From assembly GCA_029866205.1 (NCBI GenBank), contig JARWZT010000009.1, positions 62,001-126,000 of the forward strand: a stretch of 64,000 bases of DNA. Reading direction: 5' to 3'. The position numbers and the translations under genes are program-made. The DNA comes from Rhodoferax sp. (lineage in GTDB: Bacteria; Pseudomonadota; Gammaproteobacteria; Burkholderiales; Burkholderiaceae_C). The notes below the pieces were generated by a model, which saw only the letters and a program-made list of their open reading frames with translations, had not been told where the DNA came from and did no database searches. Positions 53,437 through 62,340 of this stretch are shown here, one piece after another (positions within the stretch are counted from its first letter, which is position 1; the number at the start of each line of letters is the position of its first letter).

Positions 53437-55869
53437 ATGCAATTCCCTGAATCCTGGCTGCGGGCCTTTTGCAATCCGCCGCTGACCACCGCGCAACTGG
53501 CGCATACCCTGACCATGGCCGGCCTGGAGGTGGAAGACCTCAAGCCCGTGGCACCGCCGTTCAGCCACATCGTGGTAGGCGAAATTCGCCATGCCGAGCA
53601 ACACCCCAACGCCGACCGCTTGCGTGTGTGCAAGGTCGACGTGGGCGCGCCTGAACTGCTGAATATCGTTTGCGGCGCACCCAATGCGCGCGTGGGCATC
53701 CGTGTGCCGTGCGCGCTGGTGGGGGCCGAGTTGCCGCCTGGTGCCGATGGCAAGCCCTTTGTCATCAAGGTCGGGCAACTGCGCGGCGTGGAAAGCCAAG
53801 GCATGTTGTGTTCGGCCAAAGAACTGCAATTGGCCGATGACCATGGCGGCTTGCTGGAACTGGCTGCCGACGCGCCGCTGGGCCAAAGCATCCGCACGCA
53901 CCTGAATCTGGACGACACCTTGTTCACGCTCAAGCTCACGCCCAACCTGGCGCATTGCCTGAGCGTCTATGGGGTGGCCCGTGAGGTGGCGGCGCTGACG
54001 GGTGCGCCCCTGTTGGCACCTGAATTTGCACGGGTGGCGGTGGGCAACGCCGACACCCTCAAGGTCACGGTCAGCGCGCCCGATTTGTGTGGACGCTTTT
54101 CGGGGCGCGTGGTGCGCAACGTCAACCCTCAGGCCAAGACACCGCAGTGGATGGTGGACCGCCTGGCGCGATGCGGTCAGCGCAGCGTCACTGCCTTGGT
54201 GGATATTTCCAACTACGTGATGTTTGAGTTGGGCCGTCCGTCACATATTTTTGACCTGGACAAAATCCAGGGTGGCCTGGACGTGCGCTGGGGCAGGGCG
54301 GGGGAGCAGATCAAGCTGCTCAACGGCAATACAGTGCAAGTGGACGCCGAGGTGGGTGTTATTGCCGACGACGCACAGGTTGAATCCCTGGCCGGCATCA
54401 TGGGCGGCGACGCCACTGCCGTCTCTGACGACACCCGCAATGTGTACGTGGAAGCCGCATTTTGGTGGCCCAAGTCGATTGCCGGACGGTCGCGTCGTTT
54501 CAACTTTTCGACCGATGCCGGTCATCGTTTTGAACGCGGTGTAGACCCTGCGTCTACCGTCGAACACATTGAACACCTCACCCGACTGATTCTGGACATT
54601 TGCGGCACGACCGAGACCACGTGCGGCCCGGTGGACGACCAGCAGCCCGCCATGCCTACACGCACGCCAGTGCAATTGCGGGTGGCGCGCGCTGCCAAGA
54701 TCATCGGTATGCCACTGACGCAGGCCCAGTGCTTTGACGCTTTGCAGCGTTTGGGACTTGAAGTCTCCCGAGGCGATGGCGTGTTGACGGTGGTGCCGCC
54801 GACGTTCCGCTTCGATTTACAGATAGAAGAAGACCTGATTGAAGAAGTGGCACGCATGGTCGGTTACGACGCGCTGCCGCATACGCCGCCGCTGGGGCCT
54901 ATTACGGCCAAGTTACGGCCCGAGTCACAGCGCAGTCCTTTTGCGCTGCGCCGCATGCTGGCGGGACTGGGCTACCAGGAAACCATCAACTTCAGCTTTG
55001 TCGAAGAGCGCTGGGAGCACGAGCTCGCGGGCAACCCCCAGCCGATCAAGCTGCTTAACCCGATCGCCAGCCAGATGAGCGTGATGCGCTCCTCCCTGAT
55101 TGCGTCATTGATCCAAGTGCTCAAGTTCAACCAGGCACGTAAAGCACCCCGCGTCCGTGTTTTTGAGCTGGGGCGCGTGTTCTTGCGCAACGCGTCGGTA
55201 GAAAACACCGACACTACGGTGCAGGGCTTCGAGCAGCCGATGCGCATCGCCGGTTTGGCATGCGGTGCGGCAGATGCGCTGCAGTGGGGCCGCAAGGAAG
55301 CCGCTGTTGATTATTTTGACGTCAAAGGCGACATTGAAGCCTTGTTGTCGCCGCTGAAGGCCGAGTTTGTGCCCGGCACCCATCCCGCAATGCACCCCGG
55401 TCGCTGCGCCCGGGTGATGCTGCACGGGCGCGACATCGGTTATGTGGGTGAAGTGCACCCCCGCTGGCGCCAAGACTATGAGTTGTTGCAAAACCCGGTG
55501 GTGTTTGAATTGGATCTCGACGCTGTGCTCCAGAGCCGGGTTGCCGTATTTGCTTCCGTTGCGAAACTGCAGCCAGTACAGCGCGACATCGCGGTCATTT
55601 TGGGCGATGCTGTCAGCCACCAGGCGCTGATGGCTTGCATCCATGCGGCACCCACCGGCGGACTCCTGCAAGAGGCCCAGTTGTTTGACGTCTACCGCCC
55701 CAAGGCCAGCGCCACCGACGCCGAGTCTGCGCCTTCGCAGCGCAGCCTGGCCGTTCGCCTGACACTGAGCAGCGCCGACACCACCTTGACCGAAGAGCAA
55801 ATCGAGCAGACCGTCAAAGCCGTGCTCGACCAGCTCGACCGCGACCTGGGTGCCCGTCAGCGCGCCTGA
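53437..55869 (+). CDS. pheT: Phenylalanyl-tRNA synthetase, beta subunit
   Basis: Beta subunit of PheRS, 810 residues. It has the N-terminal EMAP-type tRNA-binding domain (GEIRHAEQHPNADRLRVCKVD), the B5/B3-4 editing modules, a catalytic-like core and a C-terminal anticodon-binding domain (about 715-806). AAGAAGAG precedes the ATG. Length is usual for beta-proteobacteria (about 800-815). ihfA follows after 35 bp, a conserved pair. Confidence 0.97.
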   Translation: MQFPESWLRAFCNPPLTTAQLAHTLTMAGLEVEDLKPVAPPFSHIVVGEIRHAEQHPNADRLRVCKVDVGAPELLNIVCGAPNARVGIRVPCALVGAELPPGADGKPFVIKVGQLRGVESQGMLCSAKELQLADDHGGLLELAADAPLGQSIRTHLNLDDTLFTLKLTPNLAHCLSVYGVAREVAALTGAPLLAPEFARVAVGNADTLKVTVSAPDLCGRFSGRVVRNVNPQAKTPQWMVDRLARCGQRSVTALVDISNYVMFELGRPSHIFDLDKIQGGLDVRWGRAGEQIKLLNGNTVQVDAEVGVIADDAQVESLAGIMGGDATAVSDDTRNVYVEAAFWWPKSIAGRSRRFNFSTDAGHRFERGVDPASTVEHIEHLTRLILDICGTTETTCGPVDDQQPAMPTRTPVQLRVARAAKIIGMPLTQAQCFDALQRLGLEVSRGDGVLTVVPPTFRFDLQIEEDLIEEVARMVGYDALPHTPPLGPITAKLRPESQRSPFALRRMLAGLGYQETINFSFVEERWEHELAGNPQPIKLLNPIASQMSVMRSSLIASLIQVLKFNQARKAPRVRVFELGRVFLRNASVENTDTTVQGFEQPMRIAGLACGAADALQWGRKEAAVDYFDVKGDIEALLSPLKAEFVPGTHPAMHPGRCARVMLHGRDIGYVGEVHPRWRQDYELLQNPVVFELDLDAVLQSRVAVFASVAKLQPVQRDIAVILGDAVSHQALMACIHAAPTGGLLQEAQLFDVYRPKASATDAESAPSQRSLAVRLTLSSADTTLTEEQIEQTVKAVLDQLDRDLGARQRA

Positions 55870-55904
55870 GCGCCTGACAGGTCCGTGCTCACAGAAAGAA
55901 AGCC

Positions 55905-56255
55905 ATGCAGTTATCCGTAGACAGCCTTGAAACTGCCGCCGTCACCAAGGCGCAATTGGCCGATTTGCTGTTTGAGCAGCTCGGCCTGAACAAGCGCGAG
56001 TCAAAAGACATGGTGGATGCCTTTTTTGATCTGATTACTGCCCAACTCGTGGCGGGTACCGATGTCAAGATCTCCGGTTTTGGCAATTTTCAGATTCGTA
56101 CCAAGGCACCCCGTCCGGGGCGCAATCCCCGTACGGGTGAGGCCATCGCCATTGAGGCGCGCCGCGTGGTCACCTTTCACGCCAGCCACAAGCTCAAGGA
56201 CCAGATCCAGGATGACAGCGCCGCGTCAACGGCGCTTGCTAAAGTCAAACCTTGA
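55905..56255 (+). CDS. ihfA: Integration host factor, alpha subunit
   Basis: A 116-residue HU/IHF-family DNA-bending protein; it heterodimerises with IhfB. The arm GFGNFQIRTKAPRPGRNPRTG includes the intercalating Pro in RPGRNPRTG. The position behind pheT is the classic pheST-ihfA context. The C-terminal extension after the DNA-binding core (DDSAASTALAKVKP) is longer than in E. coli, which is common in this group. GAAAGAAAG precedes the ATG. Confidence 0.95.
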   Translation: MQLSVDSLETAAVTKAQLADLLFEQLGLNKRESKDMVDAFFDLITAQLVAGTDVKISGFGNFQIRTKAPRPGRNPRTGEAIAIEARRVVTFHASHKLKDQIQDDSAASTALAKVKP

Positions 56256-56342
56256 CCTCAGTGCCAGGGGCGACACCCTGCATTGCGCCTTATTGAAACT
56301 TAGAGTAACCTCTGCGGTTTTGCTTCTACCGCATTGATTTCA

Positions 56343-56792
56343 ATGGAGAAAATGCTCCCATCCATCCCAGCCAAGCGCTATTTCACCATCGGTGAGGTGG
56401 GGGAGCTGTGCGGCGTAAAACCCCATGTGCTGCGCTATTGGGAGCAAGAATTTACCCAGCTGCGGCCGATGAAACGGCGCGGAAACCGGCGTTATTACCA
56501 GCATCACGAGGTGCTGATGATCCGGCGCATCCGCGATTTGCTGTACGACCAGGGCTTCACCATCAGCGGTGCACGCAACAAAATGCAGGAGCTGATGGAC
56601 CAGGAGCGCGACAAAAAGCGCAACGGCGAGGTGTTGCTGGACGGCGTCGAGAGCCTGCACATGCTCGAAGAAAACAGCGCAGACGCCACCCGTGACGAAG
56701 CCCATGCCGCGCTGACCCTGAGTCCCCAGGTATGGGCCCAATTTCGGCAAGAGTTGCTCGCCATTCGTGGATTGCTCGATACCGAAGACTAA
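56343..56792 (+). CDS. MerR family transcriptional regulator
   Basis: A 149-residue MerR-type regulator with an N-terminal winged helix (YFTIGEVGELCGVKPHVLRYWE, then RRGNRRYYQHHEVLMIRRI) and a coiled dimerisation helix (MQELMDQERDKKRNG). It lacks the C-terminal metal or ligand domain and Cys cluster of metal-sensing members. This gene follows ihfA in many betaproteobacteria; its target and signal are unknown. The ATG at 56343 has no clear ribosome-binding site; ATG at 56352, with GGAG just before it, is a second candidate. Confidence 0.88.
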   Translation: MEKMLPSIPAKRYFTIGEVGELCGVKPHVLRYWEQEFTQLRPMKRRGNRRYYQHHEVLMIRRIRDLLYDQGFTISGARNKMQELMDQERDKKRNGEVLLDGVESLHMLEENSADATRDEAHAALTLSPQVWAQFRQELLAIRGLLDTED

Positions 56793-56838
56793 TGCGATTG
56801 ACCGACTTCATCAAGCCAAAAATCAGCTTTTGGCAGGC

Positions 56839-56844
56839 TATAAT
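56839..56844 (+). promoter_or_regulatory. -10 box of the tRNA-Pro gene
   Basis: TATAAT (56839-56844), a perfect sigma-70 -10, lies 12 bp before the tRNA 5' end. No good -35 is seen at the expected distance. Confidence 0.6.
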
Positions 56845-56856
56845 TGCGGTCTGATT

Positions 56857-56933
56857 CGGTGTGTGGCGCAGCCTGGTAGCGCACTTGCATGGGGTGCAAG
56901 GGGTCGAAGGTTCGAATCCTTTCACACCGACCA
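56857..56933 (+). tRNA. tRNA-Pro, anticodon GGG
   Basis: A complete 77-nt cloverleaf. The acceptor stem is CGGTGTG/CACACCG, the D stem GCGC/GCGC, the anticodon stem CTTGC/GCAAG with loop ATGGGGT (anticodon GGG), and the T arm GAAGG-TTCGAAT-CCTTT. The 3' CCA is encoded. A perfect -10 box precedes it and a terminator follows. Confidence 0.97.
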
Positions 56934-56942
56934 AGAAACAGT

Positions 56943-56980
56943 AAAAAGGTCTCTAAGTAGCGATACTCAGAGGCCTTTTT
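56943..56980 (+). terminator. Intrinsic terminator after tRNA-Pro
   Basis: AAAAAGGTCTCT (56943-56954) pairs with AGAGGCCTTTTT (56969-56980) with one mismatch around a 14-nt loop, ending in a T-run. Confidence 0.8.
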
Positions 56981-57098
56981 CATTGGTTAATCAAGGGCTT
57001 GACCTCCAGTCACCGACAGCGACCTCTTCTGGCCGTTAGCGCGAGACCGTTACCCGACGATGCAGGCCTCGGATTGAACTACATCTTCTCCGAAAAAT

Positions 57099-58259
57099 AT
57101 GATCGCGCTCCTACTTCCATTCCTGTTACTGAGTACCGCTCTTCATGCTCAAGCTCCTTTACCCAAAGGTGCGGCAGAGGGGATGCCCACAGGCAGTCTT
57201 CCGGCGGAACTGCTGTTGCGGGATTGGCTGCAGGAACCATTTCGACATGGAGTTGTTAAAAACAATGCGACAGCCACACGAAAACTGGAACCAATCAGCA
57301 AGGAAGACAGTGCCCGTTACGAAAATTTAACTGCAACGATCAAACATGCAAGTAATGAGCACAAGCCGCTCGGGATAATTTTTCTTGATGAAAACCCAAA
57401 AATAATTTTTGAGGAATATCACCGGGGGGCTACGGTTGATAGCAAGATCATTGCCTACTCAATGTCCAAAAGTCTGACGTCGCTAGCGGTTGGCAAAGCG
57501 CTTTGCGAGGGGCATATCAGCTCGCTTGACGATCCGGCAGAAAAATACTCCAGTTCTCTGGCCGGAACGCGTTACGGAGCAGCAAGTATCAAAGCTTTGT
57601 TGATGATGTCCAGCGGTGGGATGCAGCCCAATTTCAACGGTCAACCTGTTGAGGGCGTGACCTCCGCGCTGCTGCGATACAAAACCAAAACCGTCAGGGG
57701 GGGATTTGTTGAGTATGGGTCTGGGTCTGATAATTACAAGGCCGCCACACCCGGTCTATTTAATTACAAAAACTTTGACACCTATGCACTGGGCGTCGTT
57801 GTTACGGATGCAACCAAAAAACCTTTCCATGATTATTTCGCCGAGGTGATCTGGTCAGAAATAGGTGCACAAGCCGACGGGGCCTGGTTGCTGGATAAAA
57901 ATGGTGATACAGCCACGGCGGAAGGGTTTGGTGCGACCCTTCGCGACTGGGCTCGTGTAGCGATTTACATCGTCGAAAAAATGAAACCCAGCGCCGAACC
58001 CTGTTTCCGGGATTATTTGAAGCAAGCCACCACGAGACACATTGCCAACAAGTCAAATAACAACCAGGATTTTTTTGGCTACGGGTATCAGTTCTGGGTC
58101 GACAACTGGATGTCCGAGAACTCGATCTGGATGCGAGGCTATGGCGGGCAAATGATCGGTATCAACCCGATTAATGGCAGGCTCATGGTTGTTTTATCTA
58201 ACGAGGGCAACCGCCCGGCAACTTACACCAAAATCTTTGAAACGTTTTCAAAAAATTGA
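57099..58259 (+). CDS. Serine hydrolase (beta-lactamase/class C penicillin-binding-protein family)
   Basis: A 386-residue exported serine hydrolase. It starts with a signal peptide (MIALLLPFLLLSTALHAQA). The SxxK nucleophile motif is YSMSKSLTSLAVG (about residue 122) and YKN in FNYKNFDTYALGV stands for YxN; GYGGQMIG takes the place of the KTG/HxG box. The family includes esterases, D-aminopeptidases and 6-aminohexanoate-dimer hydrolase-like enzymes; the substrate cannot be told. The gene is clearly richer in A+T than its neighbours (20 of 60 bases are G+C in 57361-57420), stands alone next to a tRNA gene and has no good ribosome-binding site. Acquisition by transfer is likely. Confidence 0.85.
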   Translation: MIALLLPFLLLSTALHAQAPLPKGAAEGMPTGSLPAELLLRDWLQEPFRHGVVKNNATATRKLEPISKEDSARYENLTATIKHASNEHKPLGIIFLDENPKIIFEEYHRGATVDSKIIAYSMSKSLTSLAVGKALCEGHISSLDDPAEKYSSSLAGTRYGAASIKALLMMSSGGMQPNFNGQPVEGVTSALLRYKTKTVRGGFVEYGSGSDNYKAATPGLFNYKNFDTYALGVVVTDATKKPFHDYFAEVIWSEIGAQADGAWLLDKNGDTATAEGFGATLRDWARVAIYIVEKMKPSAEPCFRDYLKQATTRHIANKSNNNQDFFGYGYQFWVDNWMSENSIWMRGYGGQMIGINPINGRLMVVLSNEGNRPATYTKIFETFSKN

Positions 58260-58365
58260 TCTGGCCGCCATGTCCAGTTTGATTCACCCGGTTTGAGCGA
58301 GTTGCTTTCGGGTGCCGGCGCGCTGCCGAGCAGGCAATACCCCCAAGCGCAGTGGAGCCTCAAAA

Positions 58366-59244
58366 TCAGAAAAGCGCAGCGCTGCCCTCGGAAACCTCCG
58401 TTTGTCGGCGTGCTGCCTGAATGGTGTTGTGCACCAGCATGGTGATGGTCATGGGGCCGACACCGCCGGGCACGGGCGAGATGTAGCTGGCTTTTTGGCG
58501 CACGCCCTCAAAGTCCACGTCGCCCACCAGGCGGCCATCGGGCAGGCGGTTAATGCCCACGTCGATGACTACCGCTCCGGTGCGCACCATTTGCGGCAAG
58601 ATCAGATTGGGTACGCCCGCAGCGACCACCAGAATGTCCGCCAAGATCGTGAACTGCGCCAGATCGCGTGTTTTGGCATGGCAGATGCACACCGTGGCGT
58701 CGCGCTGCATCAGCATCATGGCCATCGGTTTACCGACGATGTTGCTGGCACCCACCACCACTACGTTCTGGCCTTCAATGGGAATGTTTTCGTACTCCAG
58801 CATCTTCGACACGCCGTAGGGCGTGCAGGGTGGGAAAACGGTTTCACCTTGGGCCAGGGCGCCCACGTTGTACAGGTGAAAGCCATCCACGTCCTTGTCC
58901 ACCGAGATGGCGGCCAGTACGCGCTTCACGTCAAAGTGTGGGGGCAGGGGCAGTTGTACCAAGATGCCGTGCACCAAAGGATCGGCGTTCAGCGCCAGGA
59001 TTTTGTCCAGCACCACTTGGTCTGGCGTGTTGGCGACAAAGGCATGGACGGCGGAGTCCAGACCGACCTCGGTGCAGGCCCGCACTTTGTTTGCGACATA
59101 TACCTTCGAGGCCGGGTTGTCACCGACGATGATGACGGCCAGTCCGGGCGTTACGCCCTGGGCTTTTAGGGCTTGCGTTTGCAGTTTGCTCTCTTGGCGC
59201 ACGTGCTGGGCCACTGCTTTTCCGTCAATGATTTTCGCAACCAT
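58366..59244 (-). CDS. folD: Methylene-THF dehydrogenase/methenyl-THF cyclohydrolase
   Basis: FolD interconverts 5,10-methylene-THF and 10-formyl-THF. The 292-residue protein has the signature motifs VIIVGDNPASKVYVANK (including the catalytic Lys in YVANK), GILVQLPLPPH, and the NADP loop VVVVGASNIVGKP. AGGA lies 8 bases before the ATG. It lies 139 bp downstream of an FAD/GcvT demethylase on the same strand; FolD would oxidise the methylene-THF that enzyme makes. The nearest plus-strand gene is the serine hydrolase. Confidence 0.95.
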   Translation of the reverse strand: MVAKIIDGKAVAQHVRQESKLQTQALKAQGVTPGLAVIIVGDNPASKVYVANKVRACTEVGLDSAVHAFVANTPDQVVLDKILALNADPLVHGILVQLPLPPHFDVKRVLAAISVDKDVDGFHLYNVGALAQGETVFPPCTPYGVSKMLEYENIPIEGQNVVVVGASNIVGKPMAMMLMQRDATVCICHAKTRDLAQFTILADILVVAAGVPNLILPQMVRTGAVVIDVGINRLPDGRLVGDVDFEGVRQKASYISPVPGGVGPMTITMLVHNTIQAARRQTEVSEGSAALF

Positions 59245-59337
59245 GTGTCAATTCCTTTGGGTCTTGTCGCCAGCGGATGCGGGCGCAGGTGTACCCGCTT
59301 CGAGCGCCCGGGCCCTGCCCAAGTGCTTGAAGTGACA

Positions 59338-59375
59338 GCGCCCTGGGGCGCGATGAACGGCCCGCAGAGGCCGTT
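59338..59375 (-). promoter_or_regulatory. Intercistronic hairpins between the FAD/GcvT dehydrogenase and folD
   Basis: In transcript direction, a 7-bp stem AACGGCC/GGCCGTT (59356-59375) follows the dehydrogenase stop by 8 bp; a second GC-only stem (GCGCC/GGCGC, 59338-59351) comes next. No U-run follows, so RNA processing or stabilisation is more likely than termination. Confidence 0.45.
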
Positions 59376-59383
59376 ATTGCGAT

Positions 59384-61948
59384 TTAAGAACGCGGCTTGG
59401 TGTTCTCGGGGTCGTACAAGGCGGCATAGCCCACGGCTTCTACCTTGACCGGGTAGATGTCGTCAAAGTACTGGATCTGCAGCTCGCGCCCCACCTGGCA
59501 GTAGTCATGTGGCAGGTAGGCCAGGGCAATGTTCTTGCCCAGGGTCGGCCCGTACGCAATGCTGGTGGTGTAGGAGCGGCGGCCCTGCGAGTCAATCAGC
59601 GTGGCGCCGGTGGCGGGGTCCATGACCGGCAGACTGCCCATGGGGTAGCGCGCGACGCCGTTGCTGTCGATGTTGTGGGTCATGGTCAGCGTGCAAAGGG
59701 TGGCGGGCTGGTGCTCGCGCTCGCGGAACTTCATGTGCGCTTCTTTGCCATGGAAGTCGGCCGCTTTCACCTTGGGGCGTGCCAAGTCGGCTTCAAACAA
59801 GTTGTACTCGGTCAGCAGATCGCCGTTTTGCAGGCGCAGGCTCTTCTCCATGCGGCGGCTGTTGGCGTAGGTTTCCACGCCCACGGGCGTCACGCCCAGG
59901 GCGTACAGCGCGTCCCACAGCGCCAGCCCGTCTTCGTACTTGAAGTGCAACTCCCAGCCTTGCTCGCCCACATAAGAAATGTGGAAGGCCAGCACCGGCA
60001 CACCCGCGAGCTTCAAATTGCGCAGCGCCGCAAACGGAAAGGCTTCCAGGCTCCATGCCTCGGGTTCGTCGGCAATTTTCTGAATGGTGGCGCGGGCGTT
60101 GGGCCCCCATACGCCCAAGCAACCGTACTCGGTGGTGGTGTCCGTGATCTCGACGTTGGCACGCCGGTCTTGCGCCATGCGCCGCACCCACGTCAGGTCG
60201 CGGTGGCCGGCGTCGGCCCCGTCCACAATGCGGTAGTGGTCTTGGCCCAAGCGCAGCACCGTCAGGTCGGCGCGCACGCCGCCCTTGGCGTCCAAAAAGT
60301 GGGTGTACACACCTTTGCCCACGGCGGTGTCGCCCCCCACCTTGGCCACACAGATGTACTCCAGCAGGTCGGCCGCATCGGGCCCAACCACGTCAAACTC
60401 GGCAAAGTGCGAGACGTTGATCATGCCCACGTCTTCGGTCATCTTGAGATGCTCGGCGTTGGACACGCGCCAGAAGTGGCGGTTGTCCCACTCGTTGGCG
60501 CGCACTGGCACCTTGTCGCCGTAGACCTCAAACAGGTGTTCGTTGCTGGCGTAGCCATGTGCCCGCTCCCAGCCCGAGAGCTCCATAAAGTAGGCGCCCA
60601 GCGCTTTTTCGCGCTCGTAAAACGGGCTTTTGAAGATCCCGCGCCCTGCGCTGTAGGGCTCACGGTTGTGCACGGGCGGGTTGTAAATCTTGAAAGCGCC
60701 TTCGTAGCAACGGTCGTGGATGTATTGCTCCTCCTGCTGATACGGGTAAAAGCGCGCCACGTCGATACGGGCATGGTCCAGATGGGTGTGGCCGTCGGTC
60801 ATCCAGTCGGCGACCAGCTTGCCCACGCCGGGACCGTCTTTGACCCACACTGCTTCGGCGTACCACAGGCCGCGTACCTTGCTGGACTCGCCAATCGACG
60901 GGTTACCGTCGGTGGTGACCTGCAAGAGGCCGTTGAAAGAGTATTTGTCGTCATAGCCCAGCTCAGCCAAGATGGGCGTGAGCTCCATGGCCCGCTCCAG
61001 CGGCGCCATGATTTGTTCCAGCTCCAAGTCGCGTTGCGAAGGGCTCAGGCGCGCCTGCTCCTTTTCCAGCAAGTCGCGCGGGTGGCACATGCGGGGATTT
61101 TTCTCTTCGTAGTAGCCCCATTCGATCTGACCGCCCTCAGGCGTCTTTGGGTCACCTGTGTCGCGCAGATAGGCCGAATTGCCCTGGTCCCGCAGCAGAG
61201 GGTAGCCAATGTCTTTGCCGGTGCCGGCAAATTCGAGGTAGGGTTTAAAAAAGGTCAGTGGGTGGTCCACCGGCATGATGGGCAAGTCTTCGCCGGCCAT
61301 ATTGGCAATCAGGCGGCCCCACAGTCCGGCGCACACCACCACGTAGTCGGCGGCGATATAGCCCTTGGTGGTTTCCACGCCCTGAATGCGGCCGTTCTCA
61401 ATACGCAAGCCAGTGCAGGCGGTGTTGGCAAAAGACTGCAGCTTGCCCGAGGCAACCGCCGCGTCCACCAGTTCGCCCGCCACCATTTGCGAGCGGGGTT
61501 TGACCAAGCCAGCGTCCGGGTCCCACAGCGCGCCCTGGATCATGTCTTCCTCAAGCAGCGGGAACTTGGCTTTCGCCTCTGCCGGGGTGATCATTTCCAC
61601 CCGGTTGCCAAAGGCCTTGCCCGAAGCCACGCGGCGCTTGAGCTCAACCATGCGCTCGTCGTCGCCCACACGGGCCACTTCGATACCGCCGATGCGCTCA
61701 TAACGACCCATCTTGTCGTAGAAGTCGATGCTGTACTTGGTAGTGAAGATCGTCATCTGATCGTGCATCGTGTTGAAGCAAAAATCAGACGCGTGCGCCG
61801 TGGAGCCAATGTCGGTGGGGATGGCCGACTTGTCGATGCCCACAATGTCGCTCCAGCCACGTTCAATGAGGTGGTGCACCACCGAGGCGCCCACGATGCC
61901 GCCTTGCCCAATGATGACGACCTTGGCTCGTTCAGGAAATTTGGCCAT
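59384..61948 (-). CDS. FAD-dependent oxidoreductase with GcvT domain (dimethylglycine dehydrogenase family), second copy
   Basis: An 854-residue paralogue of the dehydrogenase at 25198-27627. The N-terminal FAD motif is VVIIGQGGIVGASV (10-23) and GSTAHASDFC (His52) takes the place of the covalent-FAD GSTWHAAG motif of the other copy, so the histidine is kept. The GcvT-type half includes YVGEQGWELHFKYEDGLALWD and the C-terminal YGPTLGKNIALAYLP. The substrate is an N-methyl compound by family; dimethylglycine, sarcosine or N-methylated amino acids are possible. TAGGAG precedes the ATG. folD follows. The long open frame on the plus strand (59507-61966) is a shadow. Confidence 0.88.
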   Translation of the reverse strand: MAKFPERAKVVIIGQGGIVGASVVHHLIERGWSDIVGIDKSAIPTDIGSTAHASDFCFNTMHDQMTIFTTKYSIDFYDKMGRYERIGGIEVARVGDDERMVELKRRVASGKAFGNRVEMITPAEAKAKFPLLEEDMIQGALWDPDAGLVKPRSQMVAGELVDAAVASGKLQSFANTACTGLRIENGRIQGVETTKGYIAADYVVVCAGLWGRLIANMAGEDLPIMPVDHPLTFFKPYLEFAGTGKDIGYPLLRDQGNSAYLRDTGDPKTPEGGQIEWGYYEEKNPRMCHPRDLLEKEQARLSPSQRDLELEQIMAPLERAMELTPILAELGYDDKYSFNGLLQVTTDGNPSIGESSKVRGLWYAEAVWVKDGPGVGKLVADWMTDGHTHLDHARIDVARFYPYQQEEQYIHDRCYEGAFKIYNPPVHNREPYSAGRGIFKSPFYEREKALGAYFMELSGWERAHGYASNEHLFEVYGDKVPVRANEWDNRHFWRVSNAEHLKMTEDVGMINVSHFAEFDVVGPDAADLLEYICVAKVGGDTAVGKGVYTHFLDAKGGVRADLTVLRLGQDHYRIVDGADAGHRDLTWVRRMAQDRRANVEITDTTTEYGCLGVWGPNARATIQKIADEPEAWSLEAFPFAALRNLKLAGVPVLAFHISYVGEQGWELHFKYEDGLALWDALYALGVTPVGVETYANSRRMEKSLRLQNGDLLTEYNLFEADLARPKVKAADFHGKEAHMKFREREHQPATLCTLTMTHNIDSNGVARYPMGSLPVMDPATGATLIDSQGRRSYTTSIAYGPTLGKNIALAYLPHDYCQVGRELQIQYFDDIYPVKVEAVGYAALYDPENTKPRS

Positions 61949-62340
61949 GTTGCGCGTAGCTCCTAGGGAAGTAATGTCAGTTGAATTCGGCAGAAAGTGT
62001 ATTCCCCCTTGGGGGGGTAAAAGCGGTAATTGCGACTACGGTTTTCGCAATAACGGCGTGAAACCCGTCCAGTAGCAGGCATTGTGAACAGCGCTCAGAG
62101 TGCAGGGTGGCATAAGTGCCGCACCCTTGCAGCCTGGCTTTTTGGGCCTGTATCGCTTCGGCGGGCTGATTGGGAAACGGGGTCACTTTTGCGGGCTGCA
62201 TGGCGTGACGTAGCCCCTGAACCACCAATCGCCGGCAAGTAAACTGCGACTACGTTCAATGCTTTGCCACCAGACTTCCGAGCTTCATCCCGTATCCGCC
62301 CCCCGAGCCCAGCCTCCGCGCTGGCTCACGCTAAGTTGTC
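61949..62340. other. Region between the demethylase operon and tex (392 bp)
   Basis: Besides the small ORF listed separately on the minus strand, the region holds the divergent promoters of the minus operon and of tex. A short C/G-rich palindromic stretch (CCCCCTTGGGGGGG, 62005-62018) lies inside the small ORF. No riboswitch pattern (glycine, THF) was convincing. Confidence 0.4.
61977..62201 (-). CDS. Possible small Cys-containing protein ahead of the FAD/GcvT dehydrogenase
   Basis: A 74-codon open frame that ends 28 bp before the dehydrogenase start on the same strand. It contains Cys27 and a CSQC pair (Cys38, Cys41) in HSERCSQCLLLDGFHAVI, with TPPRG near the end. Codon use is GC-rich at third positions like its neighbours. 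I do not recognise the family. No good ribosome-binding site precedes the ATG at 62201, and TTG/GTG starts a few codons upstream are possible. It may be a real first gene of the operon or chance. Confidence 0.35.
   Translation of the reverse strand: MQPAKVTPFPNQPAEAIQAQKARLQGCGTYATLHSERCSQCLLLDGFHAVIAKTVVAITAFTPPRGNTLSAEFN

Noticed and set aside
56857-58365. Integrated element with an attachment-site duplication at tRNA-Pro
   Set aside because: No second copy of the tRNA 3' end and no integrase were found between the tRNA and folD.
59507-61966. An 819-codon open frame on the plus strand
   Set aside because: It is the antisense of the FAD/GcvT dehydrogenase, which has clear motifs and a ribosome-binding site; the plus frame has none.
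61949-62230. Glycine or THF riboswitch upstream of the FAD/GcvT dehydrogenase
   Set aside because: A GCCGAAG-like piece occurs on the minus strand, but the surrounding conserved core of the glycine aptamer and its closing stems are missing. The text fits a small coding frame better.
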